From: Funneliformis mosseae
Lineage: Eukaryota > Glomeromycota > Glomeromycetes > Glomerales > Glomeraceae
DNA length: 27,086 bases
Reading direction: 5' to 3'
NCBI GenBank assembly: GCA_910592005.1
Contig: CAJVPP010000724.1
Location: 1-27,086, forward strand
Shown here: positions 1 to 10,269 of the stretch, in pieces
Layout: every line of letters starts with the position of its first letter
How positions within the stretch are numbered: position 1 is the stretch's first letter
The notes under the pieces: model-generated
Seen by the model: only the letters and a program-made list of their open reading frames with translations
Database searches by the model: none
What the model was told of the DNA's origin: nothing
Made by a program: the position numbers and the translations under genes

Positions 1-257
1 ATAAATAAAATAAAAATGTTAACTAAGTTAAAAATGCTAATGATGTTAATAACATTGATCATTCATCAATCTTTGTGGCGCAGTAGAATTGACTTTATAT
101 GGTATCAACATTAACTATTTATATTTATTAAAAATTAAAAAGTTACACAAAATTAAAAGCAATTATTATTACAAATTAATTAAAAATTAAAACAATTATC
201 ATTACTAAATTTAAGTATTATTTAAAATATCAATTTATTACAGTTTATTGCATTAGA
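1..257. other. AT-rich sequence, no gene seen
   Basis: Very AT-rich DNA with no sustained reading frame on either strand. It lies beyond the 3' end of the decayed transposase tail at 258-615. A short tRNA A-box-like string near 74-84 has no matching B box and is not called. Confidence 0.5.
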
Positions 258-615
258 TTAATTTTTTCTTTTAAATAAATTTTTAGTTTTATCTATTAAT
301 TTTATTTGTTTACTTATATTCATTTATTGAAGTAAAAATATATACATAATTTTTAAGCTATATAATATTTTATTAATACAAATAATTTTTATTTCAATAC
401 TATTATCTATTTTATCTAAATGATTTATATTTAGTATTATTTTAAATAAATTTATAATTCTGAAAAATTAGGAATTTCATAAACTATCTCTTCTTCAGAA
501 ATAGTTAAAAGTTAATTTACTCCTAATCTATTAGGAAGATTAAGAGCTTCAATTGCTCTAATGAATTCATTATTTATAAGAATACTATTAGAAAAATTTT
601 GATATGATTCTAGTA
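258..615 (-). pseudogene. CENP-B/pogo-like transposase, C-terminal remnant
   Basis: Read on the minus strand, this stretch gives fragments such as NNEFIRAIEALNLPNR and SEEEIVYEIPNFSEL. After a frameshift comes a helix-rich tail (around 260-420) with wording like NKILYSLKIMYIFLLQ. This recalls the C-terminal tail of CENP-B/Tigger (pogo-type) DDE transposases, which are abundant in Glomeromycotina. The assignment is from memory of the family and is tentative. At least two in-frame TAA codons sit where Gln is plausible, and the frame breaks once near 430. The catalytic DDE core is not visible upstream, so only a decayed end remains. Its 5' side stops short of the LTR-like repeat R1 at 815. Confidence 0.35.
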
Positions 616-909
616 GGTTCAAATAATATTAGCTGTAATTTTATTTTAACTTTAAATAATATATTAGATTACTTGCAGAATATTCATTTTCAAGTTTTGT
701 ATAAATTTACTAGTTTTAATAAATTCTAACATTTATCTAAAATAAAAAAATATTAAATTTATAAAATTAAAAAGTTTTAAGAAAATTTACAATTTTCTAA
801 TATAAAAAAAGTATTGTGACAGGTAAAATTTTAGATAGATTTAATTTGTAGAATATGAAGTCAATTTTATTGCCATTGTTAGTGATGACCCGTTTGCGTC
901 ACTAAATAA

Positions 910-1101
910 TTGCGCCAATTAATGTCACCAATGATCACTAGGAAAATCATGATCATCATTTTCATTGATTTTACTGCTTTCACGGTTATCGTTGTAATAT
1001 TTATTTTCCTTATTATCATGTTTATCATTATTTTATTTACTATATTTATTTTCATAGTTATATTTACTTTCACTATTATATTTATTATCTTTATCTTATA
1101 A
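910..1101. repeat. Low-complexity Asn/Lys-coding-like stretch
   Basis: Plus strand reads as degenerate TTTATTTTCATT-type words. On the minus strand the same bases would give a monotonous Lys/Asn/Asp/Glu-rich string. Long open frames exist on both strands only because of this bias. It lies inside the R1 segment that R2 lacks. I see no support for a real gene. Confidence 0.5.
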
Positions 1102-1419
1102 TTGTATTTATATAAATATCCTGTATTGTCGCTTTAACAAACTAATAAATTTTAATCGTATAATTAATAAAGTATAATCTTAACAACATAAAACTATATC
1201 TTTGTCAATATATATTCCTTAAAACATAAATCATCAATAAAGATGACCTGACCCTTCAACTTAAATAAATTTGTGTTTATTTCTTTCACAGTTTACAACT
1301 TAAACTCCCTGTTAGCAAATAAGCTTTGTTATCCTAACGACATAGTGTTTAGGCTTAACATCATATAGATATCATTTTGTTCATTTTATTGCTATCAATC
1401 AATTATGCAAATCCTTAGA

Positions 1420-1545
1420 TGTCAATTTTATTGCCTTTGATAATCACGTAGATCATATATGTCTATTTAGTTGCCTGCAGATCTAGTAAGTTTATTGACA
1501 CAGCAACTTTATTACCTAGCAAAATGGCAACTTTATTTCCTTCGA
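1420..1545 (+). repeat. Sub-repeats of the type YAAYTTTATTRCC inside R1
   Basis: Related words recur at about 1421, 1461, 1502 and 1527, spaced roughly 25-41 bp apart, with another copy at 861. They sit just upstream of the TATAAATA box. The same word recurs in R3 at about 27056 and, in mutated form, in R2. They could be upstream promoter elements of the LTR-like repeat, by position only. Confidence 0.4.
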
Positions 1546-1584
1546 TATATTTAGTTTAGTTTATTTTATTATTTATTCAACATG

Positions 1585-1592
1585 TATAAATA
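1585..1592 (+). promoter_or_regulatory. TATA box of the LTR-like repeat
   Basis: TATAAATA followed by TCTCTGTA. This 16-base block is unchanged in copy R2 (21120-21135), although flanking bases there have changed heavily. Conservation through the decay plus the canonical TATA spelling supports a promoter role in the parental element. Confidence 0.4.
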
Positions 1593-2010
1593 TCTCTGTA
1601 TTTTCTTTGAGTCTCAGCACTGACGAGATCTTAATCTTTTAGGTACTGAACTTATTTATTATATTAATAAAGGAGTATAATTAACTAAGTATAAAACTTA
1701 TCCTTCGCAAACCCTTTGAAACTGTTATACATTATCTGTGATTCTTTACATTCGTGCAATCACCTTTTATTAGTTAACTTATTATATAATATTGTATTGA
1801 TTCGCTGTATTGACTTAGAGTCTCTGAAGTGTAATCTCTGAAATATCTTTGAGTTATCTTTGTGTTTATTTGTGTTTATCTCACATATTTATTATTGAGA
1901 ATTATTCTTCGACGTTATACTGAATCCTCACCCGTGATTCCTTGAGTAATTGTCTTAGTTTTATTTACCCTTTTAAGATTTTATTTGAAGTTATGAAACC
2001 TAATGTAACA

Positions 2011-2661
2011 TTGTCGAGAAGGAAATGTCAATTTAGAAACTTTGGAGCGACTTTAAAGACATTTTAATTTTATACAAAATCAACTTATAGAAAACAGTAA
2101 TCATTATCAATTCCCAGTGTATCTTATTCCTTATGAAGATCAATTAAATTAGATTTTTTTTTTTTAATAAAATTACAATATATTTGTCTCATAAAAACTT
2201 GCCAATATAATAAGAATAAATGCTATGGTTATATCTATTATTATTTTAAAACTGCTATCCACATAGTTGACACTTCTGCTTTTATTTTGTTCTCTCCTTT
2301 CCTTTTTTTTAAAGTATTTCATATTCATTTCTTATGATTAAATTTAAATAATTATATTTTTTCAATATCTCAACATCTGGTAATCTGTTTGGGATATAAT
2401 TTATACCATTATGAAGCTCTCAGCTTAGTAAATACGTAGATCATAAGTAAATTACCTCTGAGACTTTGTTTTGATTCATTATTCTTGTAAGAATATTTGA
2501 AATCAGTGGTATAGTATAATCGTATGACATGAATTAAACTTTAAAATTTTTTTTCTTTTATTTTTCCATTGATACTCTACTCTTTTAGATACTTTGTGTT
2601 CGTTAGAATGTATTTATATTCTTCTTGGATATTCAAAATCATTTGCTGCTAGTTGATACAA
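2011..2661. other. AT-rich region with a short coding-like scrap
   Basis: Just downstream of R1, around 2065-2154 plus strand, a frame of about 27 codons reads like protein (Gln/Asn-rich, ending PYEDQLN before TAG). This could be the start of an internal region of the retroelement, but nothing larger follows. The rest, to 2661, has no sustained frame or clear repeat. Confidence 0.35.
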
Positions 2662-3039
2662 TTATAAGTAATTAAATACTAATATTTTTCTTAATGCTTC
2701 AAATTCAATTTTTAATTTAATTATCCTATCAACTAATTCTCTATTTTTATTTTCCATTTCAATAGTATCAGAATTTTCTTTATAATAAATATAGATTACA
2801 ATATTGCAGTAATTTTTTGATTCATTATTCGCTTCAGATCCATCATCATTGATTAAAGTAGCTTAAAAAGTTTTAATAAACACTTGTATTAGGTTATCTT
2901 TTACTTTTAATTCATCTGAAAATTCTTCTTCTTTTACATGATCTTTCTAAGAGTTAAATTCTAATTCAATTATAGAATTTGCTTCTTTTAAAATTTCTTT
3001 TGTGTTTCCTTTTTTAGATATTTCATCAAATGATGCCAT
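2662..3039 (-). pseudogene. Unrecognised 125-codon gene with two in-frame stops
   Basis: From ATG at 3039 a single frame runs 126 codons to TAA at 2662. It is interrupted only by TAG at 2949-2947 (codon 31) and TAA at 2865-2863 (codon 59), and there are no frameshifts. The protein starts MASFDEISKKGNTKEIL and is Glu/Lys-rich with a probable coiled coil at the C-terminus (residues about 95-120). Both stops are one C-to-T step from Gln codons. I do not recognise the family. It could also be the N-terminal part of a larger decayed gene. Confidence that this was once coding is moderate, because composition and frame are preserved through both stops. Confidence 0.5.
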
Positions 3040-3239
3040 ATTGCATCATATATCATATGATTTGTTTTTAATTTATATTTTAATTAATAATTTATGTTTT
3101 AGCTTGATTAAATTGTTTTAAATAATTCAAAATATTTCAAAATAAATATTATAGATTTATACTTTAACTTGCAAGTTCGTCTGTTTAATTCTTTTTAGTA
3201 GAATAATATGTTACTCAATTTACTTTCCTTAGAAAGGGT

Positions 3240-3470
3240 AGTTCATTGCTCAATTTCTTCAAATTTTATATACTTTGTTAAATCTGTTAGTAGTATAAAA
3301 TCAATTCTGTTTCTCAATTTTCTTTAACTCAAATTTTATACATCTCGCTAAATCTGTTAGTGATCCGTTATGTATAAAATCAATTCTATTGTTTAATTTC
3401 TCTTTTTAATTTAAACTTTTATATATTTCGCTAAATCTGTTAGTAGTCCATTATATATAAAGTCAATAGT
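3240..3470 (+). repeat. Tandem repeat, about 70-83 bp unit, three-plus copies
   Basis: The block AAATCTGTTAG ends successive units at about 3280-3290, 3350-3360 and 3433-3443. Each is preceded by an AAATTTTATA-type block and a TATAAAATCAATTCT-type block. Unit length differs by a 13-bp indel (GATCCGTTATGTA-like). A partial fourth unit fades out by 3470. No coding potential is seen. Confidence 0.6.
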
Positions 3471-3971
3471 AACCTAGTAGGAATCACCACTTATTAACAT
3501 TACTCTTTTTGTCGAATAAGTTAATTATGATTTAAAGTCAGAAAGACAATAGCTATAACTTAAATCCAATCAACTTAACATGCTATTTATTAGAGAGTTT
3601 ATTTAGTTAATAAGAATAAAATTATAAGTTTTATATTTGCAAAATGTTAATAGTGTTTATTATTATTATTAAATGTATATTAAATACAATGTTATAATCT
3701 ATTCAATTTTCAGGGCATTTTCATGTTCTTTATATAAGAAAATTACAATTAAAGAAAATCTATGATATTTATGATACTACTGATAATAATAGCAGAGCTA
3801 ACAGATATGCTAATTATGTTAAATATGATATAAATAATAATAAAGATAGATATAATAAAGATATAATAAATGGTATATATGTCCTATTTGGCAGATATAT
3901 AATATTTAGCAGATATGGCATATTTAATATATATGTCATATTTAACAGGTCTGTCAGTTTCTGCCAGTTCA
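3471..3971. other. AT-rich region with short TATTTGGCAGATAT-like words
   Basis: No gene is seen. Between about 3870 and 3960 a degenerate motif of roughly 20-30 bp (TGGCAGATATAT, TATGGCATATTTA, TATGTCATATTTAAC) is repeated four or five times. This abuts the decayed end of the hAT fragment. The remainder is simple AT-rich DNA. Confidence 0.4.
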
Positions 3972-4794
3972 TTATTTACTACTAATATCTGAAGCATCCC
4001 ATATTAAAATTTTGCCTGAAGATGATATTAATAATGATCCAAATATATATTGTTTTAAAATATTTTTCTATCTATCAAATGCTAATACAACTTCTATTTT
4101 ATCATTAATAAAATTTTCATCTCTTAAAATATTTAAATTTTCAGTTTCTCTTGTTAATATACAATTAGACAAAGATTGTCTATTTGATAAAATAAGGTGT
4201 GAATTTTAAAATTCAAAAAATTCCAAGGTTGTTGGATGATCTACCTACTAAAATGAAAAACTATTTGTTACTGACATTTTTAATAAAAGACGTTCAAATT
4301 TTGGTATTTTATTTTTAGTAGGAGTTTGAATAAGATTATTTGTAATTGTATTTTTTTTAAAATTAGAGTTATGTGTAAATGATGATGTTGATAAAAATGA
4401 TTCAAATAACTTTATTGAATCTATTTATACTAATTAAAATTTAAAATTTTGAATTTATATTACAAAAATTTTAAATATTTTAACTTTTTTTATTATTTTT
4501 ACCTGAATCATTATTTACTTTTTGCCGTTTTTGATTTGTTTCTTCTATTTTATTATCTGTTAAATTGATAATATCATTCAGTTCTTCTTGACTTTCAATT
4601 TTTTCTTGAAAATATGGACAGTTTATTAAATGATTTTTGACTTGTGGTTTTTTATTTGTAAAAGTATTTTTTAAAAGCTCATCATTTTCTAGTTTTTCAA
4701 CACAAGCAATACATGCTACATAAGTGTTGCAGGAATTTAGTTTTCCTAAAATCTTTATATATTTTGTAAGACAGTGAGTTTTAAGTCTTTTCAT
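3972..4794 (-). pseudogene. hAT-family transposase, BED zinc finger plus decayed core
   Basis: The first part (4794-4480, 104 residues) is an open frame. It carries a BED-type zinc finger: two cysteines in YVACIACVEK, then HLINC supplying the His and Cys. BED fingers are the DNA-binding head of hAT transposases and are common in Rhizophagus genomes. After a frameshift the minus strand continues through IPKFERLLLKMSVTNSFSF, then TAG TAG at a place where related proteins have a polar residue and Trp. Further on, AFDR-stop-KNILKQYIFGSL stands where DGWKN is usual in this family. It closes at TAA TGA near 3972. The catalytic C-terminal half is missing. The stops fit C-to-T and G-to-A changes. Confidence 0.65.
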
Positions 4795-4885
4795 TAGAGA
4801 TGATGAAAATGAATATAAAGATTATCAAATATATTTTAACTATTTATATAAAATTAATGAAATTACTAATTTTGGTATTAGAAGT

Positions 4886-4957
4886 ATTGGAAGCTTCCAT
4901 TGTAAGCTTCCAATTACTATGTCCAATATCCAAGAAATTAGATTGGAAGCTTCCAAT
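4886..4957. repeat. Cluster of GGAAGCTTCC palindromes
   Basis: ATTGGAAGCTTCCAT at 4886-4900, GTAAGCTTCCAAT at 4902-4914 and the perfect palindrome ATTGGAAGCTTCCAAT at 4942-4957. They lie about 90-165 bp upstream of the BED-finger ORF start, where a hAT element keeps its subterminal transposase-binding repeats. The core also matches an inverted nGAAnnTTCn heat-shock-type element. Either role is inference. Confidence 0.4.
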
Positions 4958-5115
4958 ATACATTACTGATGTAGTTGATGTTGTCATGGATATAAATATG
5001 ATAATAAGCATTGTACAGATCAAAAAAAAATGTAGTGCATAGCTCAACCTCATATAATTTCCTTTTCCAAAAATCGTAATATTACTGATAAAGTCACTCT
5101 GAGTATTTAATATTT

Positions 5116-5322
5116 TTATTTAAAATAATGTATCGATGACTCTCGTACCATTTCAACTCAATGAGTTTCTTCAAAATTTCTTTTCACAATTTTTCATTTC
5201 TTCATGAATTCAGATACTAAATCCGATGAGTCCACTATCACATTCTCAATAATTTTGGGAAGAATTTCAAAAATGAATTAATTTAAAGTTGGTGTTGGTT
5301 TTGGATCGACATATTCAAGTTG
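5116..5322 (-). pseudogene. Short unrecognised coding remnant
   Basis: One minus-strand frame of 69 codons has protein-like wording (QLEYVDPKPTPTLN, then FIFEILPKIIENVIVDSSD). It is broken by one TAA and two TGA codons and has no obvious start. Codon content differs from the surrounding AT-only DNA. I do not recognise it. It could be an old exon or chance. Confidence 0.25.
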
Positions 5323-6829
5323 AAAAATAAATCTGGTAATTTGACAATAAAAATTTTTTATAAGTTCGTTAACGCAGATGATATATCTTGAATTTTATCG
5401 TAATGTTAAATAAACTTTATATCCCGCCGTATTATCAAAATACAAAAATTAAAAATAAATTCATAGTTATGTTTAAAAAAATACATGAAGAATTATAGAT
5501 AAAGTAAAAAAGTAAACATTCTAATAAGCTTAAAACGATAAATTAAACCGGTTGGTCGATCAATTGCTCCGTTAAATGGGCCCATGACCCACCGTTACCA
5601 TCCATATCAAGCTAATTTAAAGTGATATTTTTGAATTCTGATTATAGTACAAAAAGTTTATAATTTAAAAAGTTTCAATTAGATAAAATGTATTTAGATA
5701 TGAAGATGCTAATGTTAATATATGAATCTATTTGATGAGTAAGAAAGAAGGCAAGTAACTAGATTGAAAATGCAATCTAACAAAAAAAGTTATTTTTGAA
5801 TTTAATTCTCAAAATATTATTGTATTTTAATTAAAAGTATAAAATTTTTAATTATAAGAGAAAAGACAACATATAAAGAAAATGAAATTATTGTTTTAAA
5901 AACAAAATTAATCTTAAAAAAATTTTACCTAGGATTTATTTGATTGTAATTAATAAGTTTTTTCATCATGATACAATTTAATAAAAGTGCTAAATCCTTG
6001 TAAAGATAAGCAATTCTGAAATCCATATTTTTTTAAATAAATTCAAAGTTGTTTTTATGTTATATAGAATGAAAAGTGTTGAAACTTTTTGATTTAAATA
6101 CGTTGTTGTATTTTGATTCATATGCTACATGAATTCATTATGGACGGACAAGTCCGATGGAGAATTTTATTGGTTAATTTATCAATAAAATTTTTATGCA
6201 TTTGTAGGCAAAAGTATGAATTTTTGTTATATAAATCATTTTATCCATGCATTATGAAACGCAATTAAAAAATCAATTGAAAGTGTGGAAATATAAAAAA
6301 TTTATTCTTTATAACGTTAAAAATTGTTAAAATACCAAATACGAGTCAACACTTGAATTAGGAATCACTCGAGTTATATGGAAATTTAAGTTATATTGTA
6401 TCGAGTTAACTCTAAATATTAACTCGAATTCTGACTCGCGTTGATCATTGCTGCGTCATTCGTAAGGATCTTTTTGTGATTTGATTCAATTATCTTTGAT
6501 CAGATGATGTGCTAGATAATCAAAATAAAAATGCATGCGGTTAATTGATGTAATGTTATGATCGGCAGCATTAAAGTATACGAATACTCGGGGGTATCAA
6601 TTTCCGGAGTTTAATATATGAAGAACCCCCGACAATATTGCATATATCAAAAGCATAACCCATCTCAACTTTCATTGAATGCCAAAATTGGAAAATCTTT
6701 CATGCTAACCTTTTATGAAATATTTTGAAAGTGAGATTTATATCACATGGCAAGCCTTCATATACCAAATCACAAAAATTTTAACATAAATAATGGTTGT
6801 AACAAGCGGAAGTAGCAAAAACTTAAAAA
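5323..6829. other. Intergenic region upstream of the eight-exon gene
   Basis: No gene is seen. Items present: a GGTCGATC...GGGCCCATGACC segment near 5553-5595 that resembles the palindrome cluster at 15688; a cluster of CGAGTTA-type words at about 6342-6440 in both orientations; and a perfect 8-bp inverted repeat TCGGGGGT/ACCCCCGA at 6588-6595 and 6625-6632. The last two lie 200-500 bp before the predicted start codon and could be regulatory, by position only. Confidence 0.4.
6588..6632. repeat. Inverted repeat TCGGGGGT...ACCCCCGA
   Basis: A perfect 8-bp stem with a 29-nt loop, unusually G+C-rich for this neighbourhood and 198 bp upstream of the predicted start of the eight-exon gene. It could be a protein-binding site or a chance hairpin. 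Confidence 0.3.
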
Positions 6830-9596
6830 ATGGCGACTGTAACTGAAACAAATCACGTCAATTCATCGATAAAATTGGTAAAGCGAACGGCTTCTTTACA
6901 ATTTTCTTTTCAATTCTTTTTCTCTCTAATTTTTTCTGCGCTCACCTTACTTTTTTGATTATTCCTTCTCTCACTTTTTCTGATGCGTAAAGTCTGCTGG
7001 TAGCGAGAGTAATCTACAAATTATTCCCTCACATCCTATCAACCAGAGTAGGGAAGACAATCGACATGTTTGTCGATGTTCAGATCAATTACAGGTTCAG
7101 GAATCGACATTAAAAGTAAATGATTTTTCTGACAACAAAGATATCAGTGAAACGATTGCGAGAAATATTTTATTTTCCGGTGAGGAAAAATTTCAAAGCG
7201 AACTCGATGAATTATTTTCAAACGACAAAATGCCTTTCGAAGAGTATCACATCAAGATTGAAACAAAGAATATTATTAAACGTTCAAAAAGAGATTTCTG
7301 CAAACATTTATCCAAGGCCAAATATCCAGTAAAAATAGCTGATGACATTATCAAAACGTTTTCTGACAAAATTCATTCATACGCCGATGATTTAATATGT
7401 ACCAACGAATTAAGCCTAAACAATGCCAAGGAAAATTACAAGCAAACATGTGAACAGTTAATGGCAGAATACGTTGTGCGTTGTAATGATAGTCTTCATG
7501 GGGAGCCAGAACCGTTTGATATAATCACTTCCAAGTGCAGAGATGATATAATGAGAGAGTATGATCAAAATATTGTAAGATTTCCAAAATTCATCATTCG
7601 TGATAACCGATACATTTTCCGAGTTACTGTAAGTTCCAAATTTTGTGTTGATTTGTATGCGCGTTTACACGATCTAATTCTTAAGAATTTGGTTTGTCTT
7701 TTCACTAGCTTATTTCCAGGGACAAAGAATTCCGTAATCAATATGACGCGTACTTAAAATCATACATGGATGACTTCAAAAAGAATGTCGATGAAATATA
7801 TGATAACGTTTTTCATGAATATAAACTCAAAGTCAATGTCAAATTACCGAATATACCAATGTCAGAAGTAGAGTTAGACTGTAAGCAAATCGTAATTTTA
7901 TTGATTCATACGGCATAAATTCGCTTCGACTAATCAACATATATTTTCATATCCAAAGCATTACTATACGATAACAAGGTCAAATGCCATTCGAAATTTG
8001 ATTCCAAAACTGCAGATCTCTCCGGTAAAAGAAGGGCTTCAGAAGCTTATGTCCAGCAACGGAAGAACGTCCTTGTGAATAGTATCAACGCGGAACAAGA
8101 ATACATGATCAGTTACAACAAAGAATCTTCAAACGAATGTTGTAACAAGCTATGGGACGAAAAGGTCGAATTTATACGTGAAAAAGTAAAGAAGGGAGAC
8201 TACGATGCACTGGAAAAATTTCAAAAAGATCTCAATACTTTCAATAATAGCTATCGTCTTGCAGCAAGTGGACCTGCTATTGATATCGTTTGGAACAAAC
8301 GATTAAAGGAGATAGAATCCTGGGAGGCCAATGTCAGGAGATCCATTAAATCATTACTTCATAATGGCAAAGATATTGAAATAATTTGCCATGAAATTAT
8401 GAAATCAACACTTACTCTCGTTGATCAGTTGGCCGAATATTTAGGGTTAGCATGGGCTGGTATGGATTTAATTTTATTGCGATATTGAATGGAATAAATT
8501 TGCATACTAGTTAAATTGACAACCTTTGATTTCCCTAATAGGAACTGGTCAGTACAGGCGTACAGCTAATGGTTATATGTGGGTAAGCACCAGGAAGGAT
8601 GTGAAGCGCAAGGACTATTTACCATCTTATGAACTCTATGATATCAAGACCAACTTCAAAAATTTAATAACATCCGACCCGATTATAGAATACGTCAGCC
8701 CGCGTCAAGTCAATACTACGATTTATGGACCTTACCCTACAGAGTATGGATCTTTATGATGCTCACATGTTTAATCTGAACTTTGCGCTTATAATAATAT
8801 ATTTATTTTTTTTATTCAGGCAAACTATAACCAGGAAAGTTGATTACGCAGTAACTGAGCAATTGATTTGGGAGTCAAGTAAGAAGTTCACTTTCAACCA
8901 AGAGGCTTTGGCCTCCTATAAGCAAGGCGTCAAGGACATATGGGAAGCATTAATTAGTCTCAAATTTGGGTTTTCGCAAGAGTTGTTTAAAAAAGATGGT
9001 GGGACAAAAACGCTAACTAGAACTGAATCAAGCACAAATCAAATTAACATTCCAGCTGGAAAGAGGTAATCATCAAATCTTGTATTTCTGATTGACTGTA
9101 CCAAACTCGTGTGAAGCCAAACTTTTCATTAATTCGAATAGGGTTGAGGTCACTTCAATTATCCACGATCAATCAGTTACCATTAATTATATTGCAACTT
9201 TTGTTGTTTCTACAAGTTTAAGGATGCGTGGTATCTTGTTGTGGGGATCTGATAGCCCGGAGAAAAATTATCACAAAGATTTCCAAGAAAGAGGCTCTGG
9301 AAGTCATTGGAGACACGATTTTGGAGACATTACCGAAATCTATAATCAAATGATGCAAACCAGGTAAAGACAAATGCATCTTCAGTAATTTTTGTTGTTA
9401 ATCTCCTGCATCATTTTAATATATTGAAATTTGCAGAGAACCATGGCTTTGGGATGAGTGCAAACGCGACCATCCCCAACTTACTTCCGTATTGGAACAA
9501 CTTAAAGACCCCCAAAAATATGAATTTATTGTTTCCGGAAAATTTAATGGAGTTAATGGGGTCAGAGTAGAAGATAAAATTAAGATCTTGAGTTAA
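6830..9596 (+). CDS. Predicted 723-aa protein: helical GBP-like middle, aerolysin-like C-terminus
   Basis: Exons are 6830-6877, 7008-7628, 7709-7880, 7959-8459, 8542-8743, 8820-9065, 9142-9363 and 9437-9596. All seven introns have GT-AG ends, are 76-130 bp long and have matching phases, giving one frame to TAA. The start is the ATG at 6830; an alternative upstream start cannot be excluded. Residues about 90-420 are charged and helical. Around 334-392 the spacing N...S..CC..LW...I...V..G.Y...GP.....W resembles the C-terminal helical region of guanylate-binding proteins, but there is no GTPase P-loop domain. Residues about 450-640 alternate like beta strands and contain INIPAGKR (590-597) before a second strand run. 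That is typical of aerolysin/ETX-MTX2-type folds, which include pore-forming proteins and non-toxic relatives. No signal peptide is seen. Domain calls are inference; gene structure is strong. Confidence 0.75.
6878..7007 (+). other. Intron 1 with long pyrimidine tract
   Basis: GTAAAG donor and CGAG acceptor, phase 0, 130 bp. It is the longest intron of the gene, with extended CT/T runs. Choosing the AG at 7006-7007 over that at 7002-7003 keeps the frame open. Use of the latter would give an immediate stop. Confidence 0.6.
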
Positions 9597-9689
9597 AAAG
9601 AAATGATGCATAGTAATTTGATATCTTAAATTATGGTGTGAAGTTTGATGTACGAATTTTTTGAGATTTGGTAAAAGCATTCCTTATTA

Positions 9690-9695
9690 AATAAA
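9690..9695 (+). terminator. Possible polyadenylation signal
   Basis: AATAAA 94 bp after the stop codon of the eight-exon gene, in its sense orientation. In sequence this AT-rich the hexamer is common, so support is positional only. Confidence 0.3.
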
Positions 9696-9696
9696 T

Positions 9697-10269
9697 TTTA
9701 TTTTTACTCACACACTTTAGTAAAAAGTAAAAAAGGGGCGATCCAATAAAATTATATTTTGTGTAACATAATTTTTCAGTATAAACGTCCAATACTTGTT
9801 TTCAACCAATGTGAATATTTTTATCAATATTGGGTTCTATAGCGCAATGCTTTTAGTTAAATATTCATAAAAACAGTTAATTTTTCTCGTTTAAATCACA
9901 ACAATTTTTTAAAGAAATAAATTAATTTAACCAAAGTATCGTATTTTAGTATTTCTATACCTACCGAACTATATTAAAACAGTTTCACTTTGTTATATAA
10001 GGTAGAAAATTCACCGCTAACAAAATGAATATTAAACATACACACTCGAATAAAATTTAAGATGTTAGCTATTTTGATAACTGTTTAATAGCTTACTTAA
10101 TTGCAAAAAATTATTGTTTATAAAGCGATCTGAATTTTGATAAAATTTCGATTATTACAAACTATTGTTGGAATTTATATTTTGGAAAAGTATAAAAGAA
10201 ATTTTTTAAGAGGCAAATTATATGACAAATATTGTATAAACAATTGGGTGATTGGATACATAACTGATG
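9697..10269. other. Intergenic, nothing recognised
   Basis: AT-rich spacer between the eight-exon gene and the 3' end of the minus-strand bZIP-like gene. No frame above chance and no repeat shared with other parts of the window. Confidence 0.5.

Larger units (their letters stand above)
815..2010 (+). repeat. LTR-like dispersed repeat, copy R1
   Basis: The first 62 bp (815-876) match 27010-27071 at 58 of 62 positions in the same orientation. The part from about 1464 to 2010 aligns with 21004-21535 (copy R2). The repeat begins TGTGAC and can be ended at GTAACA, giving the TG...CA ends expected of an LTR. It holds TATAAATA at 1585 and an AATAAA-type signal near 1664. About 545 bp of low-complexity sequence between two copies of GTCAATTTTATTGCC (860 and 1420) is absent from R2, so it is probably an insertion or local expansion. 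No target-site duplication was found, so the LTR reading is an inference. Confidence 0.55.

Noticed and set aside
74..84. tRNA-like A box (TGGCGCAGTAG) suggesting a SINE; similar word near 13006
   Set aside because: No B box follows at either site and flanks do not align with each other.
910..1101. Open frames on both strands, 63-64 codons
   Set aside because: Product of low-complexity repeats; composition is monotonous on both strands.
4800..5042. 80-codon plus-strand frame and its 69-codon antisense partner (4844-5053)
   Set aside because: Both cover the palindromic upstream region of the hAT remnant and show no protein-like pattern.
9411..9680. 89-codon minus-strand frame
   Set aside because: It is the antisense shadow of the last exon of the eight-exon gene.
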